A stretch of DNA of 64,000 nucleotides from Bacillus sp. SA1-12 (GCF_000981385.1 NZ_LATZ01000135.1:1-64000), one strand, 5' to 3'. Shown: positions 43,582-53,707, numbered from the stretch's first letter. The notes: a model not told the origin generated them from the sequence alone. Program-made: numbers and translations.

Positions 43582-44700
43582 ATGGAAAAGCCATTAGACT
43601 TAAGTCAATATTCCGTACGTACAGATTTAGCAGTTGAAGCAAGAGCGATGGCACTTGAACAAACTGGTATACAAACTGCTGTAGATTCTAGCAATATTGC
43701 TGGCGTTATTATCAAGGAATGGGAAGAAGAGGGGATTAATCTCTCATTTTTAGAAATTAAAGAAGAAGGATCGAAAGCAGTTGGCAAAAAACCGGGAAAG
43801 TATTTAACCATGCAAATGGATGGAATTCGTCAAAAAGATTCTGAACTGCAAGAAAAGGTTGTTGACGTTTTCGCAAAGCAATTCAGCCAATTCTTATCTG
43901 ACTTGAACATTTCTAAGGATGCAAGCTGTTTAGTTGTAGGATTGGGCAATTGGAATGTAACACCAGATGCGTTGGGGCCACTAACGGTAGAAAATCTATT
44001 AATAACAAGACATCTATTTAAACTTCAACCAGAAAATGTAGAAGAGGGATTTCGTCCGGTTAGTGCAATTGCTCCTGGAGTCATGGGGTTAACAGGTATT
44101 GAAACAAGTGACATTATTTCGGGAGTGATTGAACAATCAAAGCCAGATTTTGTCATTGCAATTGATGCATTAGCTGCAAGATCGATTGAACGCGTAAATA
44201 CAACTATCCAAATATCTGATACAGGAATCCATCCAGGCTCTGGTGTTGGGAATAAAAGAAAGGCACTCAGCCAAGAAACATTTGGTATTCCTGTAATAGC
44301 GATAGGCATTCCAACAGTAGTTGATGCTGTTTCGATTACAAGCGATACAATTGACTATATTTTAAAGCATTTTGGCAGAGAGATAAAAGAAGGGGAGAAA
44401 CCTTCAAGGGCTCTTACACCTGCCGGAATGAATTTTGGCGAGAAACGGGTATTGACTGATGAAGACATGCCTGGTGAAGAACACCGTAAGCAATTTTTAG
44501 GCATTGTCGGCGGACTTGAAGATGAAGAAAAACGCAAACTCATTCACGAAGTTCTAGCGCCGCTTGGGCATAACTTAATGGTTACCCCAAAAGAAGTGGA
44601 TATGTTTATTGATGATATGGCTAATGTGATTGCGAGCGGATTAAACACTGCCCTGCATCAACAAGTAGATCAAGGGAATTCGGGTGCTTATACTCACTAG
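43582..44700 (+). CDS. gpr: Germination protease GPR
   Basis: The protein has 372 residues and degrades small acid-soluble spore proteins at germination. It starts MEKPLDLSQYSVRTDLAVEA, in which the family removes about the first 15 residues during maturation. Conserved segments include DALGPLTVENLLITRHLF and FRPVSAIAPGVMG. ATG 43582 follows GGGAGG. In B. subtilis it is sigma-F/G dependent. spoIIP follows. Confidence 0.95.
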   Translation: MEKPLDLSQYSVRTDLAVEARAMALEQTGIQTAVDSSNIAGVIIKEWEEEGINLSFLEIKEEGSKAVGKKPGKYLTMQMDGIRQKDSELQEKVVDVFAKQFSQFLSDLNISKDASCLVVGLGNWNVTPDALGPLTVENLLITRHLFKLQPENVEEGFRPVSAIAPGVMGLTGIETSDIISGVIEQSKPDFVIAIDALAARSIERVNTTIQISDTGIHPGSGVGNKRKALSQETFGIPVIAIGIPTVVDAVSITSDTIDYILKHFGREIKEGEKPSRALTPAGMNFGEKRVLTDEDMPGEEHRKQFLGIVGGLEDEEKRKLIHEVLAPLGHNLMVTPKEVDMFIDDMANVIASGLNTALHQQVDQGNSGAYTH

Positions 44701-44799
44701 TAAATAATCAAGTATCTCTCTTAACCTTTTTGGTAAAGTTCTACTTCCTTATACTTGTTCATACAAATTAGTAGACAAGTATAAGGAGGATTCAAATAA

Positions 44800-46002
44800 A
44801 TGAAGCGAAATCACACCAACCGTAATATGATCGTTACTTTTGATGGGACAAGCATAAAAAAAGGGATCGTCATAAGCTTCATTATTCTATTAATGACATT
44901 TTTACTTTCGGGTGTATTAACGTCTCTTAAACCGGAATATCGATTGACTTCTTCATCAATCAATGATTTGACAAAAAATATTGATAGTGAAGCATTTTTG
45001 CAATTATTAGGAGCGGAGAATAGATTTTTTATATCTGCTCTGCCGCAGGAAGCCGAACCTATTAAGTTGTCATCGATTATGTTTAAAGTGTTGACTAGCA
45101 TTAACCCGGATGACCCCAGAAGTTTGCTGGGGCGTGAGTTACCTGGTTTTTCGCTATATGATAGTGAAATTGTTGTTGCAGGTGATGGGACAAACTATAC
45201 GAATATGCCTTATGAATCACCACCGCCAACAGAGGTATTAGAGCAGGAGCGGGAAGCATCAATTAGCAAAAATGATGTGGTGAATAACTCTGAAGAAGGG
45301 GATCCAAAAGACCCGCCAACTTTAACAACTGGTGATAAAAAAGTAGTTTATATTTACAATACCCATAATACGGAATCATATTTACCGCTATTAGACGGGG
45401 AAACGGATATGAATCGGGCATTCCATTCGAAAGCAAATATAACAATTGTCAGCGAACTCCTTGGAAAAGCGCTCCAAGGTGAAGGGATTGGCAGTCAAAT
45501 AGAACAAGCCAGTGTCCAGGACAATCTTAAGCAAAAGGGCTGGAACTATTCAAAATCTTATTCTGCTTCACGTACACTTGTTGAAAGTGCGATGGCAAAC
45601 AACCGAAATCTAAATTACATTATCGATATTCATCGTGATACACAAAGAAAAGGGGTAACCACGATAAATATCAATAATAAATCGTATGCAAAGGTTGCTT
45701 TTATCATTGGGGGAGAAAATCCTACTGCTGAGAAAAATGAAAAGCTTGCAACAGAATTTCATACACTATTGCAAAAAAAATATCCTGGTTTAAGCCGCGG
45801 AATCTTTGAACAAGGCGGAAAAGGCTTCAATGGTGTATACAATCAAGATTTATCAAATAATGCTATGTTAATTGAACTTGGCGGTGTCGACAATAATTTA
45901 ACTGAACTTAAAAACACGGTTAATGCAATTGCTGATGTATTCAGTGAATACTATTGGCAAGCCGAAAAAGTAGATGGAACGACAGAAGCTCAAGAACAGT
46001 AA
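44800..46002 (+). CDS. spoIIP: Stage II sporulation protein P
   Basis: The protein has 400 residues. One N-terminal membrane anchor (GIVISFIILLMTFLLSGVL) precedes the amidase/endopeptidase domain, with zinc ligand His in YNTHNTESY, then IDIHRDT and the Glu in LIELGGVDN. With SpoIID and SpoIIM it hydrolyses peptidoglycan during engulfment. TAAGGAGGA precedes the ATG. Confidence 0.95.
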   Translation: MKRNHTNRNMIVTFDGTSIKKGIVISFIILLMTFLLSGVLTSLKPEYRLTSSSINDLTKNIDSEAFLQLLGAENRFFISALPQEAEPIKLSSIMFKVLTSINPDDPRSLLGRELPGFSLYDSEIVVAGDGTNYTNMPYESPPPTEVLEQEREASISKNDVVNNSEEGDPKDPPTLTTGDKKVVYIYNTHNTESYLPLLDGETDMNRAFHSKANITIVSELLGKALQGEGIGSQIEQASVQDNLKQKGWNYSKSYSASRTLVESAMANNRNLNYIIDIHRDTQRKGVTTININNKSYAKVAFIIGGENPTAEKNEKLATEFHTLLQKKYPGLSRGIFEQGGKGFNGVYNQDLSNNAMLIELGGVDNNLTELKNTVNAIADVFSEYYWQAEKVDGTTEAQEQ

Positions 46003-46023
46003 TCTAATTGTGAGGGAAGCAAG

Positions 46024-46374
46024 ATGATAAAATTCATGTTTAAATGTTTTGTTCTATGCTCCGTCTTGTTATTTGGGGTCCTTATTGGAATGCAGCAAGC
46101 AAACCAAGGAATGATAAAAATGAAAGGATATAATGATCCTGAACTGCAAAGTGCCTTTCAAATCAATAATGAACAAACAGGCGATATTGAAGCATCAATT
46201 CTTGGAAATAAAGTAACCAGTCAGGACCTGCAAGAAAAACAGGAACAGCTGGAAAAAATTGAAGCATTTAACTTCTTCTCTCAAATCGGAAAACAATTTG
46301 CAACTGCAGTAAGTAACGGTGTATCAGCTCTTATCGAAACCTTTGCTGAATGGATGAACAATTTATTAAAATAA
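46024..46374 (+). CDS. yqxA: YqxA family protein (DUF3679)
   Basis: The protein has 116 residues with an N-terminal hydrophobic segment (FKCFVLCSVLLFGVLIGMQ) and a helical remainder. It is the conserved gene between spoIIP and lepA and has no known role; its position suggests sporulation. It starts 22 bases after spoIIP. Confidence 0.85.
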   Translation: MIKFMFKCFVLCSVLLFGVLIGMQQANQGMIKMKGYNDPELQSAFQINNEQTGDIEASILGNKVTSQDLQEKQEQLEKIEAFNFFSQIGKQFATAVSNGVSALIETFAEWMNNLLK

Positions 46375-46437
46375 ATGCTGATAGATCCATGATCTTGCTC
46401 TATAAGTAGAGTGGGTGGATCTATCAGCATTTTTTAT
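46374..46437 (+). terminator. Rho-independent terminator after yqxA
   Basis: AATGCTGATAGATCCA and TGGATCTATCAGCATT form a 16-pair stem with a loop that has its own small hairpin (CTCTATAAGTAGAG); TTTTTATC follows. It starts at the last base of the gene. Confidence 0.9.
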
Positions 46438-46438
46438 C

Positions 46439-46660
46439 AGGCTCTTTTTTAAGAGATTGTGTTTAAATAGGTTCTTTGACCATAAAAGGTTTGTTGGATG
46501 AGCAACTGTATAGGGAGAGGGAGATCTCACAGGAGTTGCGCTGAGGAGACTCACCTCCTGCCCCGCGGAAAGCAAGCATCTCTCTGCAATTAACCACTCC
46601 TCACTATTTGGTAAATAGCAACAAGCACCGCATAAACGGCCTTTTATTTTGTTAAGTGGG
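46439..46660. repeat. Dispersed intergenic repeat, copy 2
   Basis: AGGCTCTTTTTTAAGAG, TTTAAATAGG, GAGGAGACTCACCTCC, CCCCGCGGAAAGCAAGC and AACCACTCCTCACTA follow in the same order as in copy 1 (22962-23175). This copy keeps the CCCCGCGGAAAGC core that I associate with a widespread Bacillus intergenic repeat. Confidence 0.65.
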
Positions 46661-46809
46661 AAAATAACGATTGTACGTAGTCTTGGAGTCAAGTTCCAGA
46701 GCCTAGCCCTCGTAACAAAATCCATTCGGAATTGTAGGTGAAAAGCACCTTCTATCCTGGAACGTCTATACTTTTCCAAGCTGATAAAAACACTTCCGCT
46801 TTTATATTA

Positions 46810-46838
46810 TTGAATGTTGAAATATCAATTGATATAAT
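46810..46838 (+). promoter_or_regulatory. SigA promoter of lepA
   Basis: TTGAAT (46810-46815), 17-base spacer, TATAAT (46833-46838), 44 bases before the lepA start. Confidence 0.75.
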
Positions 46839-46882
46839 GAAGAATAGTGTACTTGTAAGCTATGTAGGAGTGAAAACATAAT

Positions 46883-48706
46883 ATGAATAGAGAAGAAAAG
46901 TTAAAAAGACAGTCGAGAATCAGGAACTTCTCGATTATTGCACATATTGATCACGGAAAATCAACGTTAGCAGACAGGATTTTAGAAAAGACGTCTGCAC
47001 TAACACAGCGTGAAATGAAAGATCAGTTATTAGATTCAATGGATTTAGAAAGGGAACGTGGGATTACCATTAAGCTCAATGCCGTTCAATTAAAATATAA
47101 AGCAAAAGACGGGGAAGAATACACGTTTCATTTAATTGATACTCCTGGGCATGTCGACTTTACCTATGAAGTTTCCCGAAGCCTTGCAGCTTGTGAAGGG
47201 GCTGTGTTAGTCGTTGATGCTGCTCAAGGGATTGAAGCGCAAACACTAGCAAACGTCTATTTAGCACTTGATAATGATTTGGAAATTTTACCTGTTATTA
47301 ATAAAATTGATTTGCCAAGTGCTGATCCTGAGCGGGTTCGAAATGAAATCGAAGAAGTAATCGGCCTGGATGCTTCTGAAGCCGTTTTAGCTTCCGCTAA
47401 AGCAGGGATCGGGATAGAAGAAATCCTTGAACAAGTTGTTGAAAAAGTACCTGCTCCTGAAGGTGATCCGGAAGGTCCATTAAAAGCTCTAATATTTGAC
47501 TCCTTATATGATGCTTACCGCGGTGTTGTTGCATATATCCGTGTTACGGAAGGAACGGTTAAGGTCGGTCAAAAAATTAAGATGATGGCAACGGGAAAAG
47601 AATTTGAAGTAACAGAAGTAGGAGTATTCAATCCTAAGCCCGTTCAACTAAAGGAATTAAATGTGGGGGATGTTGGCTTCCTTACAGCTTCTATTAAAAA
47701 CGTAGGAGATACTCGTGTTGGTGATACGATTACAGATGCGAAAAACGGTGCAACAGAACCTCTCCCAGGTTACCGTAAATTAAATCCAATGGTCTTCTGC
47801 GGTCTTTATCCGATCGATACGGCCAAATATAATGATTTACGAGAAGCATTGGAGAAGCTTGAGTTAAATGATTCATCCTTGCAATTCGAACCTGAAACCT
47901 CACAAGCTTTAGGTTTTGGCTTCCGTTGCGGATTTTTAGGATTACTGCATATGGAAATCATTCAGGAGCGTATTGAGCGAGAGTTTAAAATTGATCTCAT
48001 TACAACGGCCCCTAGCGTAATTTATGATGTGTATTTAACAGATGGAGAATCACTAAAAGTAGATAATCCTTCAAATATGCCTGATCCGCAAAAGATTGAT
48101 CATATAGAAGAGCCATATGTAAAAGCAGCCATCATGGTACCAAATGATTATGTAGGTGCTGTCATGGAGCTCTGCCAGAAAAAACGCGGTATTTTCATTG
48201 ATATGCAATACTTGGATGAAACGAGAGTAAGCATCAATTATGAAATCCCATTATCTGAAATTGTTTATGATTTCTTTGATCAACTAAAGTCGAATACAAA
48301 AGGCTATGCTTCCTTTGATTATGAATTAATTGGTTATAAAACATCGACATTAGTAAAAATGGATATCTTATTAAATGCCGAGAAAATAGATGCTCTATCC
48401 TTTATTGTACATCGCGATTCTGCTTATGATCGCGGTAAGGTGATTGTTGAAAAATTAAAGGAACTGATCCCTCGCCAACAGTTCGAAGTGCCGATTCAAG
48501 CGGCAATTGGTCAAAAAATCATTGCGAGATCGACCATTAAAGCAATGCGGAAAAATGTTCTAGCGAAATGTTATGGCGGAGATATCTCCCGTAAACGTAA
48601 GCTGTTGGAAAAACAAAAAGAAGGTAAGAAAAGAATGAAGCAGGTTGGCTCTGTAGAAGTGCCGCAGGAAGCATTCATGGCTGTATTGCGTATGGATGAA
48701 AGCTGA
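46883..48706 (+). CDS. lepA: Elongation factor 4 (LepA)
   Basis: The protein has 607 residues. GTPase motifs are AHIDHGKST, RERGIT, DTPGHVDF and NKIDLPSA. The C-terminal CTD specific to EF4 ends with KQVGSVEVPQEAFMAVL. It back-translocates or remodels ribosomes and affects initiation. A single-gene unit: promoter before, terminator after. Confidence 0.97.
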   Translation: MNREEKLKRQSRIRNFSIIAHIDHGKSTLADRILEKTSALTQREMKDQLLDSMDLERERGITIKLNAVQLKYKAKDGEEYTFHLIDTPGHVDFTYEVSRSLAACEGAVLVVDAAQGIEAQTLANVYLALDNDLEILPVINKIDLPSADPERVRNEIEEVIGLDASEAVLASAKAGIGIEEILEQVVEKVPAPEGDPEGPLKALIFDSLYDAYRGVVAYIRVTEGTVKVGQKIKMMATGKEFEVTEVGVFNPKPVQLKELNVGDVGFLTASIKNVGDTRVGDTITDAKNGATEPLPGYRKLNPMVFCGLYPIDTAKYNDLREALEKLELNDSSLQFEPETSQALGFGFRCGFLGLLHMEIIQERIEREFKIDLITTAPSVIYDVYLTDGESLKVDNPSNMPDPQKIDHIEEPYVKAAIMVPNDYVGAVMELCQKKRGIFIDMQYLDETRVSINYEIPLSEIVYDFFDQLKSNTKGYASFDYELIGYKTSTLVKMDILLNAEKIDALSFIVHRDSAYDRGKVIVEKLKELIPRQQFEVPIQAAIGQKIIARSTIKAMRKNVLAKCYGGDISRKRKLLEKQKEGKKRMKQVGSVEVPQEAFMAVLRMDES

Positions 48707-48773
48707 TTTTTTTTCCCCTTTCCACTAGCATGGTATACTGAAGGTGCCATTTATTAAACAATTTTTAAACAAT

Positions 48774-48800
48774 GCCGCAGCTATGCTGCGGCTTCTTAAT
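48774..48800 (+). terminator. Terminator after lepA
   Basis: GCCGCAGC and GCTGCGGC pair around TAT, followed by TTCTTAATT, a short T-rich tail. Confidence 0.7.
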
Positions 48801-48814
48801 TAGAAGGTGAATTC

Positions 48815-49954
48815 ATGATTCAATCAGCATACATTCATATCCCATTTTGCCATCATATTTGTCATTATTGCGATTTTAATAAAGTCTTTTTTAAACAGCA
48901 GCCGGTTGACGAATATATTGAAATGCTTATAAAAGAAATGCATCATGCTGCCCAAAAAAACGAACACCAATTAAAAACAATCTTTATTGGCGGAGGGACA
49001 CCCACTGCCTTATCCGCTAGTCAGCTTAATCGATTAATGGAAGGAATCAGGCTAGAGCTATTACCGGTAAATGAACTTGTTGAGTTTGCTATTGAAGCAA
49101 ATCCGGGGGAGCTGACATCAGAAAAGCTGGAAGTATTAAAAAACGCTGGTGTAAATCGCTTAAGCATTGGCGTGCAAAGTTTTAATGATGAGCTTTTGCA
49201 TCGGATTGGCCGCGTCCACCGAAAAGTAGATGTATTCCGAACAATCGAGCAGGCGCAGAAAATCGGCTTTGATAATATCAGTATTGACCTTATGTACGGA
49301 TTGCCAGGTCAAACGGTAGATGACTTTCAAGAATCTTTAGAAACGGCATTTACTTTAAATGTAAATCATTTTTCAGCCTATTCATTAATTGTTGAACCAA
49401 AAACTGTGTTTTATAATTTAATGCAAAAAGGCAAATTAACACTCCCGCCTCAAGATGAAGAAGCGCAAATGTATGAGCTGGCGATGGAGGAAATGGAAAA
49501 ACACGGATTCCATCAATATGAGATAAGTAATTATGCAAAACCAGGCAATGAAAGTAAACATAATCTCACTTATTGGAATAACGATTATTATTTTGGCTTT
49601 GGAGCAGGAGCTCATGGGTATATTAATGGTGTACGGACATCCAATACTGGTCCAATAAAAAAATATATCGAGCAAATTAAGCAAAAAAGCGAAGCGTTTC
49701 AAAGTGAAATTGCCGTTAGCAAGGAAGAAGCGATGGAAGAAGAAATGTTCCTCGGTCTCCGAAAAATAGAAGGGGTAAGCAAAGCAACGTTCCTTAAAAA
49801 GTTTGGTGTTCAAGTCGATCACATATTTTCCAGCCAAATAGACAAGCTTGCAGACCTTGATTTAATCATATGCGATGAAAAAGGGATAAGATTAACCCAT
49901 AAAGGGAAACTTCTTGGCAATGAGGTGTTTCAGGAATTTATCGGTCTTTCCTAA
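48815..49954 (+). CDS. hemW: Heme chaperone HemW (radical SAM)
   Basis: The protein has 379 residues. The Fe-S motif is CHHICHYC (CxxxCxxC followed by a Phe after Asp), and GGGTPTAL binds SAM. It is often annotated as HemN, but lacks the fourth cysteine (CxxxCxxCxC) of true coproporphyrinogen dehydrogenase, so HemW is the better call. It lies directly before hrcA as in B. subtilis. Confidence 0.92.
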   Translation: MIQSAYIHIPFCHHICHYCDFNKVFFKQQPVDEYIEMLIKEMHHAAQKNEHQLKTIFIGGGTPTALSASQLNRLMEGIRLELLPVNELVEFAIEANPGELTSEKLEVLKNAGVNRLSIGVQSFNDELLHRIGRVHRKVDVFRTIEQAQKIGFDNISIDLMYGLPGQTVDDFQESLETAFTLNVNHFSAYSLIVEPKTVFYNLMQKGKLTLPPQDEEAQMYELAMEEMEKHGFHQYEISNYAKPGNESKHNLTYWNNDYYFGFGAGAHGYINGVRTSNTGPIKKYIEQIKQKSEAFQSEIAVSKEEAMEEEMFLGLRKIEGVSKATFLKKFGVQVDHIFSSQIDKLADLDLIICDEKGIRLTHKGKLLGNEVFQEFIGLS

Positions 49955-50004
49955 TTTATACAGAAAGAAGCGTGAATTTCCTAAATTTAAGTGTGATTTA
50001 TCAA

Positions 50005-50033
50005 TTGACAATTTATTTTGGTTTTGATAACTT
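50005..50033 (+). promoter_or_regulatory. SigA promoter of the hrcA-dnaK operon
   Basis: TTGACA at 50005-50010 is perfect. After 17 bases comes TAACTT (50028-50033), a weak -10. The CIRCE operator begins 12 bases later. Confidence 0.6.
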
Positions 50034-50044
50034 TTTATATATAT

Positions 50045-50071
50045 TTAGCACTCGCAATCTTAGAGTGCTAA
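50045..50071 (+). promoter_or_regulatory. CIRCE operator
   Basis: TTAGCACTC, nine bases, GAGTGCTAA: a perfect HrcA binding site, between the promoter and hrcA. HrcA binding shuts off the operon in the absence of heat stress. Confidence 0.98.
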
Positions 50072-50086
50072 CAGAGGTGATAATAG

Positions 50087-51118
50087 TTGCTTACAGATCG
50101 CCAATTGTTGATTCTACAAGTAATTATTGATGATTTTATTCATTCTGCTCAGCCTGTTGGTTCGAGAACATTAGCGAAAAAAAGTGACATTACGTTTAGT
50201 TCAGCCACGATTAGAAATGATATGGCTGACTTAGAGGACCTAGGATTTATTGAGAAAACACACAGTTCATCAGGGCGTGTCCCATCTGAAAAGGGATATC
50301 GTTATTATGTAGACCATCTTCTGTCTCCACAGCGTTTAACGAAGACAGAAGTAGGTCAAATAAAATCTATTTACGCAGAAAAGATCTTTGAATTAGAAAA
50401 GGTTGTTCAAAAATCTGCGCAAATTTTATCTGAATTAACAAATTACACATCAATTGTTCTTGGTCCGAAAGTGACTGAAAACCGCTTAAAGAGAATTCAA
50501 ATTGTGCCGATTAATAAGGATGCAGCTGTTGCGATTATTGTGACTAACACTGGTCATGTCGAAAATCGAACCATTACGTTCCCGGAATCTATTGATCCAA
50601 GCGATATTGAGAAAATGGTGAATATCCTGAACGAGAGACTTGCTGGTGTACCGATAGTGGAACTGCAGGATAGCATTTTCAAGGAAGTTGCGATGGTTCT
50701 TAAGGATCATATTCAAAATTATGATATGCTGTTGAAGGTAATGTCTGGAACGTTAAAGCTAAATGAAAATGAAAAGATTTACTTCGGCGGGAAAACAAAT
50801 ATGCTAAGCCAACCAGAGTTCGCTGATGTGGGAAGAATTAAATCGTTGCTTACAATGATTGAGCAAGAAAAAGAATTATATGGGTTATTACAAACTAACC
50901 ATTCAGGAATTACTATTAAAATTGGTAAAGAAAATGATAATATAGCAATGGAAAATTGCAGCTTAATTACGGCAACCTATTCATTAGGCGAAAAACAGTT
51001 AGGGACAATTGCTGTTTTAGGACCTACTAGAATGGAGTACTCACGTGTTGTTAGTCTAGTAAACAGAATGACCCGTGATTTATCCAAAACTCTTACTAAT
51101 TTGTATTATGGTTCCTAA
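50087..51118 (+). CDS. hrcA: Heat-inducible transcription repressor HrcA
   Basis: The protein has 343 residues. The N-terminal winged helix is LTDRQLLILQVIIDDFI with SSATIRNDMADLEDLGF as recognition region. A GAF-like and insertion domain follow. It binds CIRCE and needs GroE for activity. TTG 50087 lies six bases after AGAGGTGA. Confidence 0.96.
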   Translation: MLTDRQLLILQVIIDDFIHSAQPVGSRTLAKKSDITFSSATIRNDMADLEDLGFIEKTHSSSGRVPSEKGYRYYVDHLLSPQRLTKTEVGQIKSIYAEKIFELEKVVQKSAQILSELTNYTSIVLGPKVTENRLKRIQIVPINKDAAVAIIVTNTGHVENRTITFPESIDPSDIEKMVNILNERLAGVPIVELQDSIFKEVAMVLKDHIQNYDMLLKVMSGTLKLNENEKIYFGGKTNMLSQPEFADVGRIKSLLTMIEQEKELYGLLQTNHSGITIKIGKENDNIAMENCSLITATYSLGEKQLGTIAVLGPTRMEYSRVVSLVNRMTRDLSKTLTNLYYGS

Positions 51119-51240
51119 GCTTGGTTATATTGGAAATGGGATGGAATAAGATATATTCCATCCGATTCCCATGTTTTTAACTACTGACATTTATCAATAT
51201 TGATACCTTTATAACATTCCTTTTAAGGAGGTGAAACAGT

Positions 51241-51828
51241 GTGTCAAACGAAAAAAACGTTGCTGAACAAGAGGAAACAGTAGATACTGTACAAAATGAA
51301 AATGCTGATGCAGATGTTGAGGTTGTTAATGCTGACGAAGTCATCGTTGAAGATGGATCTGAAGCAAGTGATGTATCTGAGCAAAAACTAGCAGAGCTTC
51401 AAGCAAAGCTTGACGAAACAGAAAACAAATTGCTTCGTTCTCAAGCAGACTTTGATAACTACAGAAGACGCAGCCGCTTAGATTTGGAGGCAGCTCAAAA
51501 ATATCGTGCACAAAGCTTAGTATCTGAAATTATACCTGCTCTTGATAATTTTGAAAGAGCGTTACAAATAGAAGCAGATAATGATCAAACAAAATCATTG
51601 CTACAAGGTATGAACATGGTTTATAACCAATTAGTCCAAGCGTTAAAAAATGAAGGCGTTGAAGCAATCAAAGCAGTTGGTGAACAATTCGATCCACATA
51701 TTCATCAGGCGGTTATGCAGGTGGAGGATGAAAATTATGAATCCAATACTGTTGTTGAAGAGCTGCAAAAGGGCTATAAATTGAAGGATCGAGTTATTCG
51801 ACCTGCAATGGTAAAAGTAAATCAATAA
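51241..51828 (+). CDS. grpE: Nucleotide exchange factor GrpE
   Basis: The protein has 195 residues. A long acidic N-terminus (to about 45) leads into the coiled coil (ELQAKLDETENKLLRSQADF) and the beta-wing head (GVEAIKAVGEQFDPHIHQAV). It releases ADP from DnaK. GTG start after AAGGAGGTGAAA. Confidence 0.96.
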   Translation: MSNEKNVAEQEETVDTVQNENADADVEVVNADEVIVEDGSEASDVSEQKLAELQAKLDETENKLLRSQADFDNYRRRSRLDLEAAQKYRAQSLVSEIIPALDNFERALQIEADNDQTKSLLQGMNMVYNQLVQALKNEGVEAIKAVGEQFDPHIHQAVMQVEDENYESNTVVEELQKGYKLKDRVIRPAMVKVNQ

Positions 51829-51861
51829 CATTCATTCTTACATATTAGGAGGTTCTAATTA

Positions 51862-53691
51862 ATGAGTAAAATTATCGGTATCGACTTAGGTACAACAAAC
51901 TCATGTGTCGCAGTTTTAGAAGGCGGAGAACCAAAAGTGATCCCAAATCCAGAAGGTAACCGTACAACTCCTTCTGTTGTTGCTTTCAAAAACGGTGAAC
52001 GACAAGTTGGTGAAGTTGCAAAGCGTCAAGCAATCACAAACCCAAATACAATCATTTCAATTAAACGCCATATGGGTACTGACTATAAGGTTGAAGCTGA
52101 AGGCAAAAACTATACACCGCAGGAGATTTCTGCGATAATCCTTCAACACTTAAAATCTTATGCAGAAGAATATTTAGGCGAACCTGTTACAAAAGCAGTT
52201 ATTACTGTACCAGCATACTTCAATGATGCTGAACGTCAAGCTACAAAGGATGCTGGTAAGATTGCCGGTCTAGAAGTAGAGCGTATCATAAATGAGCCTA
52301 CTGCTGCTGCATTAGCATATGGTTTAGACAAAACGGATGAAGATCAAACGATCCTTGTTTATGACTTAGGCGGCGGTACATTTGACGTATCTGTTCTTGA
52401 GCTTGGTGACGGTGTATTCGAAGTTCGCTCAACTGCCGGTGACAACCGTCTAGGCGGAGACGACTTCGACCAAGTAATCATTGACTATTTAGTTGCAGAA
52501 TTCAAAAAAGATAACGGCATTGACCTGTCCAAAGATAAAATGGCGTTACAACGCTTAAAAGATGCTGCTGAAAAGGCGAAAAAAGATCTTTCAGGTGTAA
52601 CATCAACACAAATTTCATTACCATTTATCACTGCTGGAGAAGCTGGTCCGCTTCACTTAGAAGTTAGCTTAACACGTGCTAAATTTGATGAGCTATCAGC
52701 TGATTTAGTGGAAAGAACAATGGGACCTGTTCGCCAAGCATTAAGCGATGCCGGCCTTTCTGCAAGTGAGATCGATAAAGTAATCCTTGTTGGCGGTTCA
52801 ACTCGTATTCCTGCCGTACAAGAAGCAATTAAAAAAGCCCTTGGCAAAGAACCTCATAAAGGCGTAAACCCTGACGAGGTTGTTGCACTTGGTGCGTCCA
52901 TCCAAGGTGGCGTTATCACTGGAGATGTTAAGGACGTTGTTCTTCTTGACGTAACTCCGCTTTCATTAGGTATCGAAACAATGGGCGGTGTATTTACGAA
53001 GCTTATTGATCGTAATACAACGATTCCAACAAGTAAGTCACAAGTGTTCTCAACTGCAGCTGATAATCAAACAGCAGTAGATATTCACGTGCTGCAAGGT
53101 GAACGTCCGATGGCGGCTGACAATAAAACATTAGGTCGTTTCCAATTAACAGACATTCCGCCAGCACCGCGCGGCGTTCCGCAAATTGAAGTATCTTTTG
53201 ACATCGACAAAAACGGTATCGTAAATGTTCGAGCAAAAGATCTTGGTACAAATAAAGAGCAAACTATTACTATTAAATCTTCTACAGGTTTATCAGATGA
53301 AGAGATCGATCGCATGGTAAGAGAAGCGGAAGAAAATGCGGATGCTGATAAAAAACGTAAAGAAGAAGTTGAGCTTCGCAATGAAGCAGATCAATTAGTG
53401 TTTACAACTGAAAAAACATTAAAAGATCTAGAAGGTAAAGTTGATGAGGCAGAAGTAGCGAAAGCAAACGAAGCAAAAGACGCTTTAAAAGCAGCGATTG
53501 AGAAAAATGATTTAGAAGAAATCAAAGCGAAAAAAGACGCGCTTCAAAACATCGTTCAAGAGCTTTCTGTAAAACTTTATGAAGAGGCAGCAAAGCAAGC
53601 TCAAGCTCAGCAAGGCGGAGAAGCAGCAAGTGGTAAAGCAGATGACGTTGTAGATGCTGAATTTGAAGAAGTTAAAGACGACGATAAATAA
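51862..53691 (+). CDS. dnaK: Chaperone protein DnaK (Hsp70)
   Basis: The protein has 609 residues. The ATPase domain starts IGIDLGTTNSCVAVLEGG with the phosphate loops IVYDLGGGTFDVSVL-like and VGGSTRIPAVQ. The substrate-binding domain and lid end with the acidic DDVVDAEFEEVKDDDK. Size and motifs are as in B. subtilis. AGGAGG precedes the ATG. Confidence 0.98.
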   Translation: MSKIIGIDLGTTNSCVAVLEGGEPKVIPNPEGNRTTPSVVAFKNGERQVGEVAKRQAITNPNTIISIKRHMGTDYKVEAEGKNYTPQEISAIILQHLKSYAEEYLGEPVTKAVITVPAYFNDAERQATKDAGKIAGLEVERIINEPTAAALAYGLDKTDEDQTILVYDLGGGTFDVSVLELGDGVFEVRSTAGDNRLGGDDFDQVIIDYLVAEFKKDNGIDLSKDKMALQRLKDAAEKAKKDLSGVTSTQISLPFITAGEAGPLHLEVSLTRAKFDELSADLVERTMGPVRQALSDAGLSASEIDKVILVGGSTRIPAVQEAIKKALGKEPHKGVNPDEVVALGASIQGGVITGDVKDVVLLDVTPLSLGIETMGGVFTKLIDRNTTIPTSKSQVFSTAADNQTAVDIHVLQGERPMAADNKTLGRFQLTDIPPAPRGVPQIEVSFDIDKNGIVNVRAKDLGTNKEQTITIKSSTGLSDEEIDRMVREAEENADADKKRKEEVELRNEADQLVFTTEKTLKDLEGKVDEAEVAKANEAKDALKAAIEKNDLEEIKAKKDALQNIVQELSVKLYEEAAKQAQAQQGGEAASGKADDVVDAEFEEVKDDDK

Positions 53692-53707
53692 TACCCCTTT
53701 GGTGAAA

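Larger units (their letters stand above)
46375..46882. other. Intergenic between yqxA and lepA
   Basis: This 508-base region contains a terminator (46374-46437), a dispersed repeat (46439-46660), roughly 120 bases of unassigned sequence, and the lepA promoter (46810-46838). Spurious reverse-strand frames through the repeat are not credible genes. Confidence 0.5.

Noticed and set aside
46366..46779. Reverse-strand ORF of 137 codons
   Set aside because: It lies entirely in the yqxA terminator and a dispersed repeat; composition is not protein-like.
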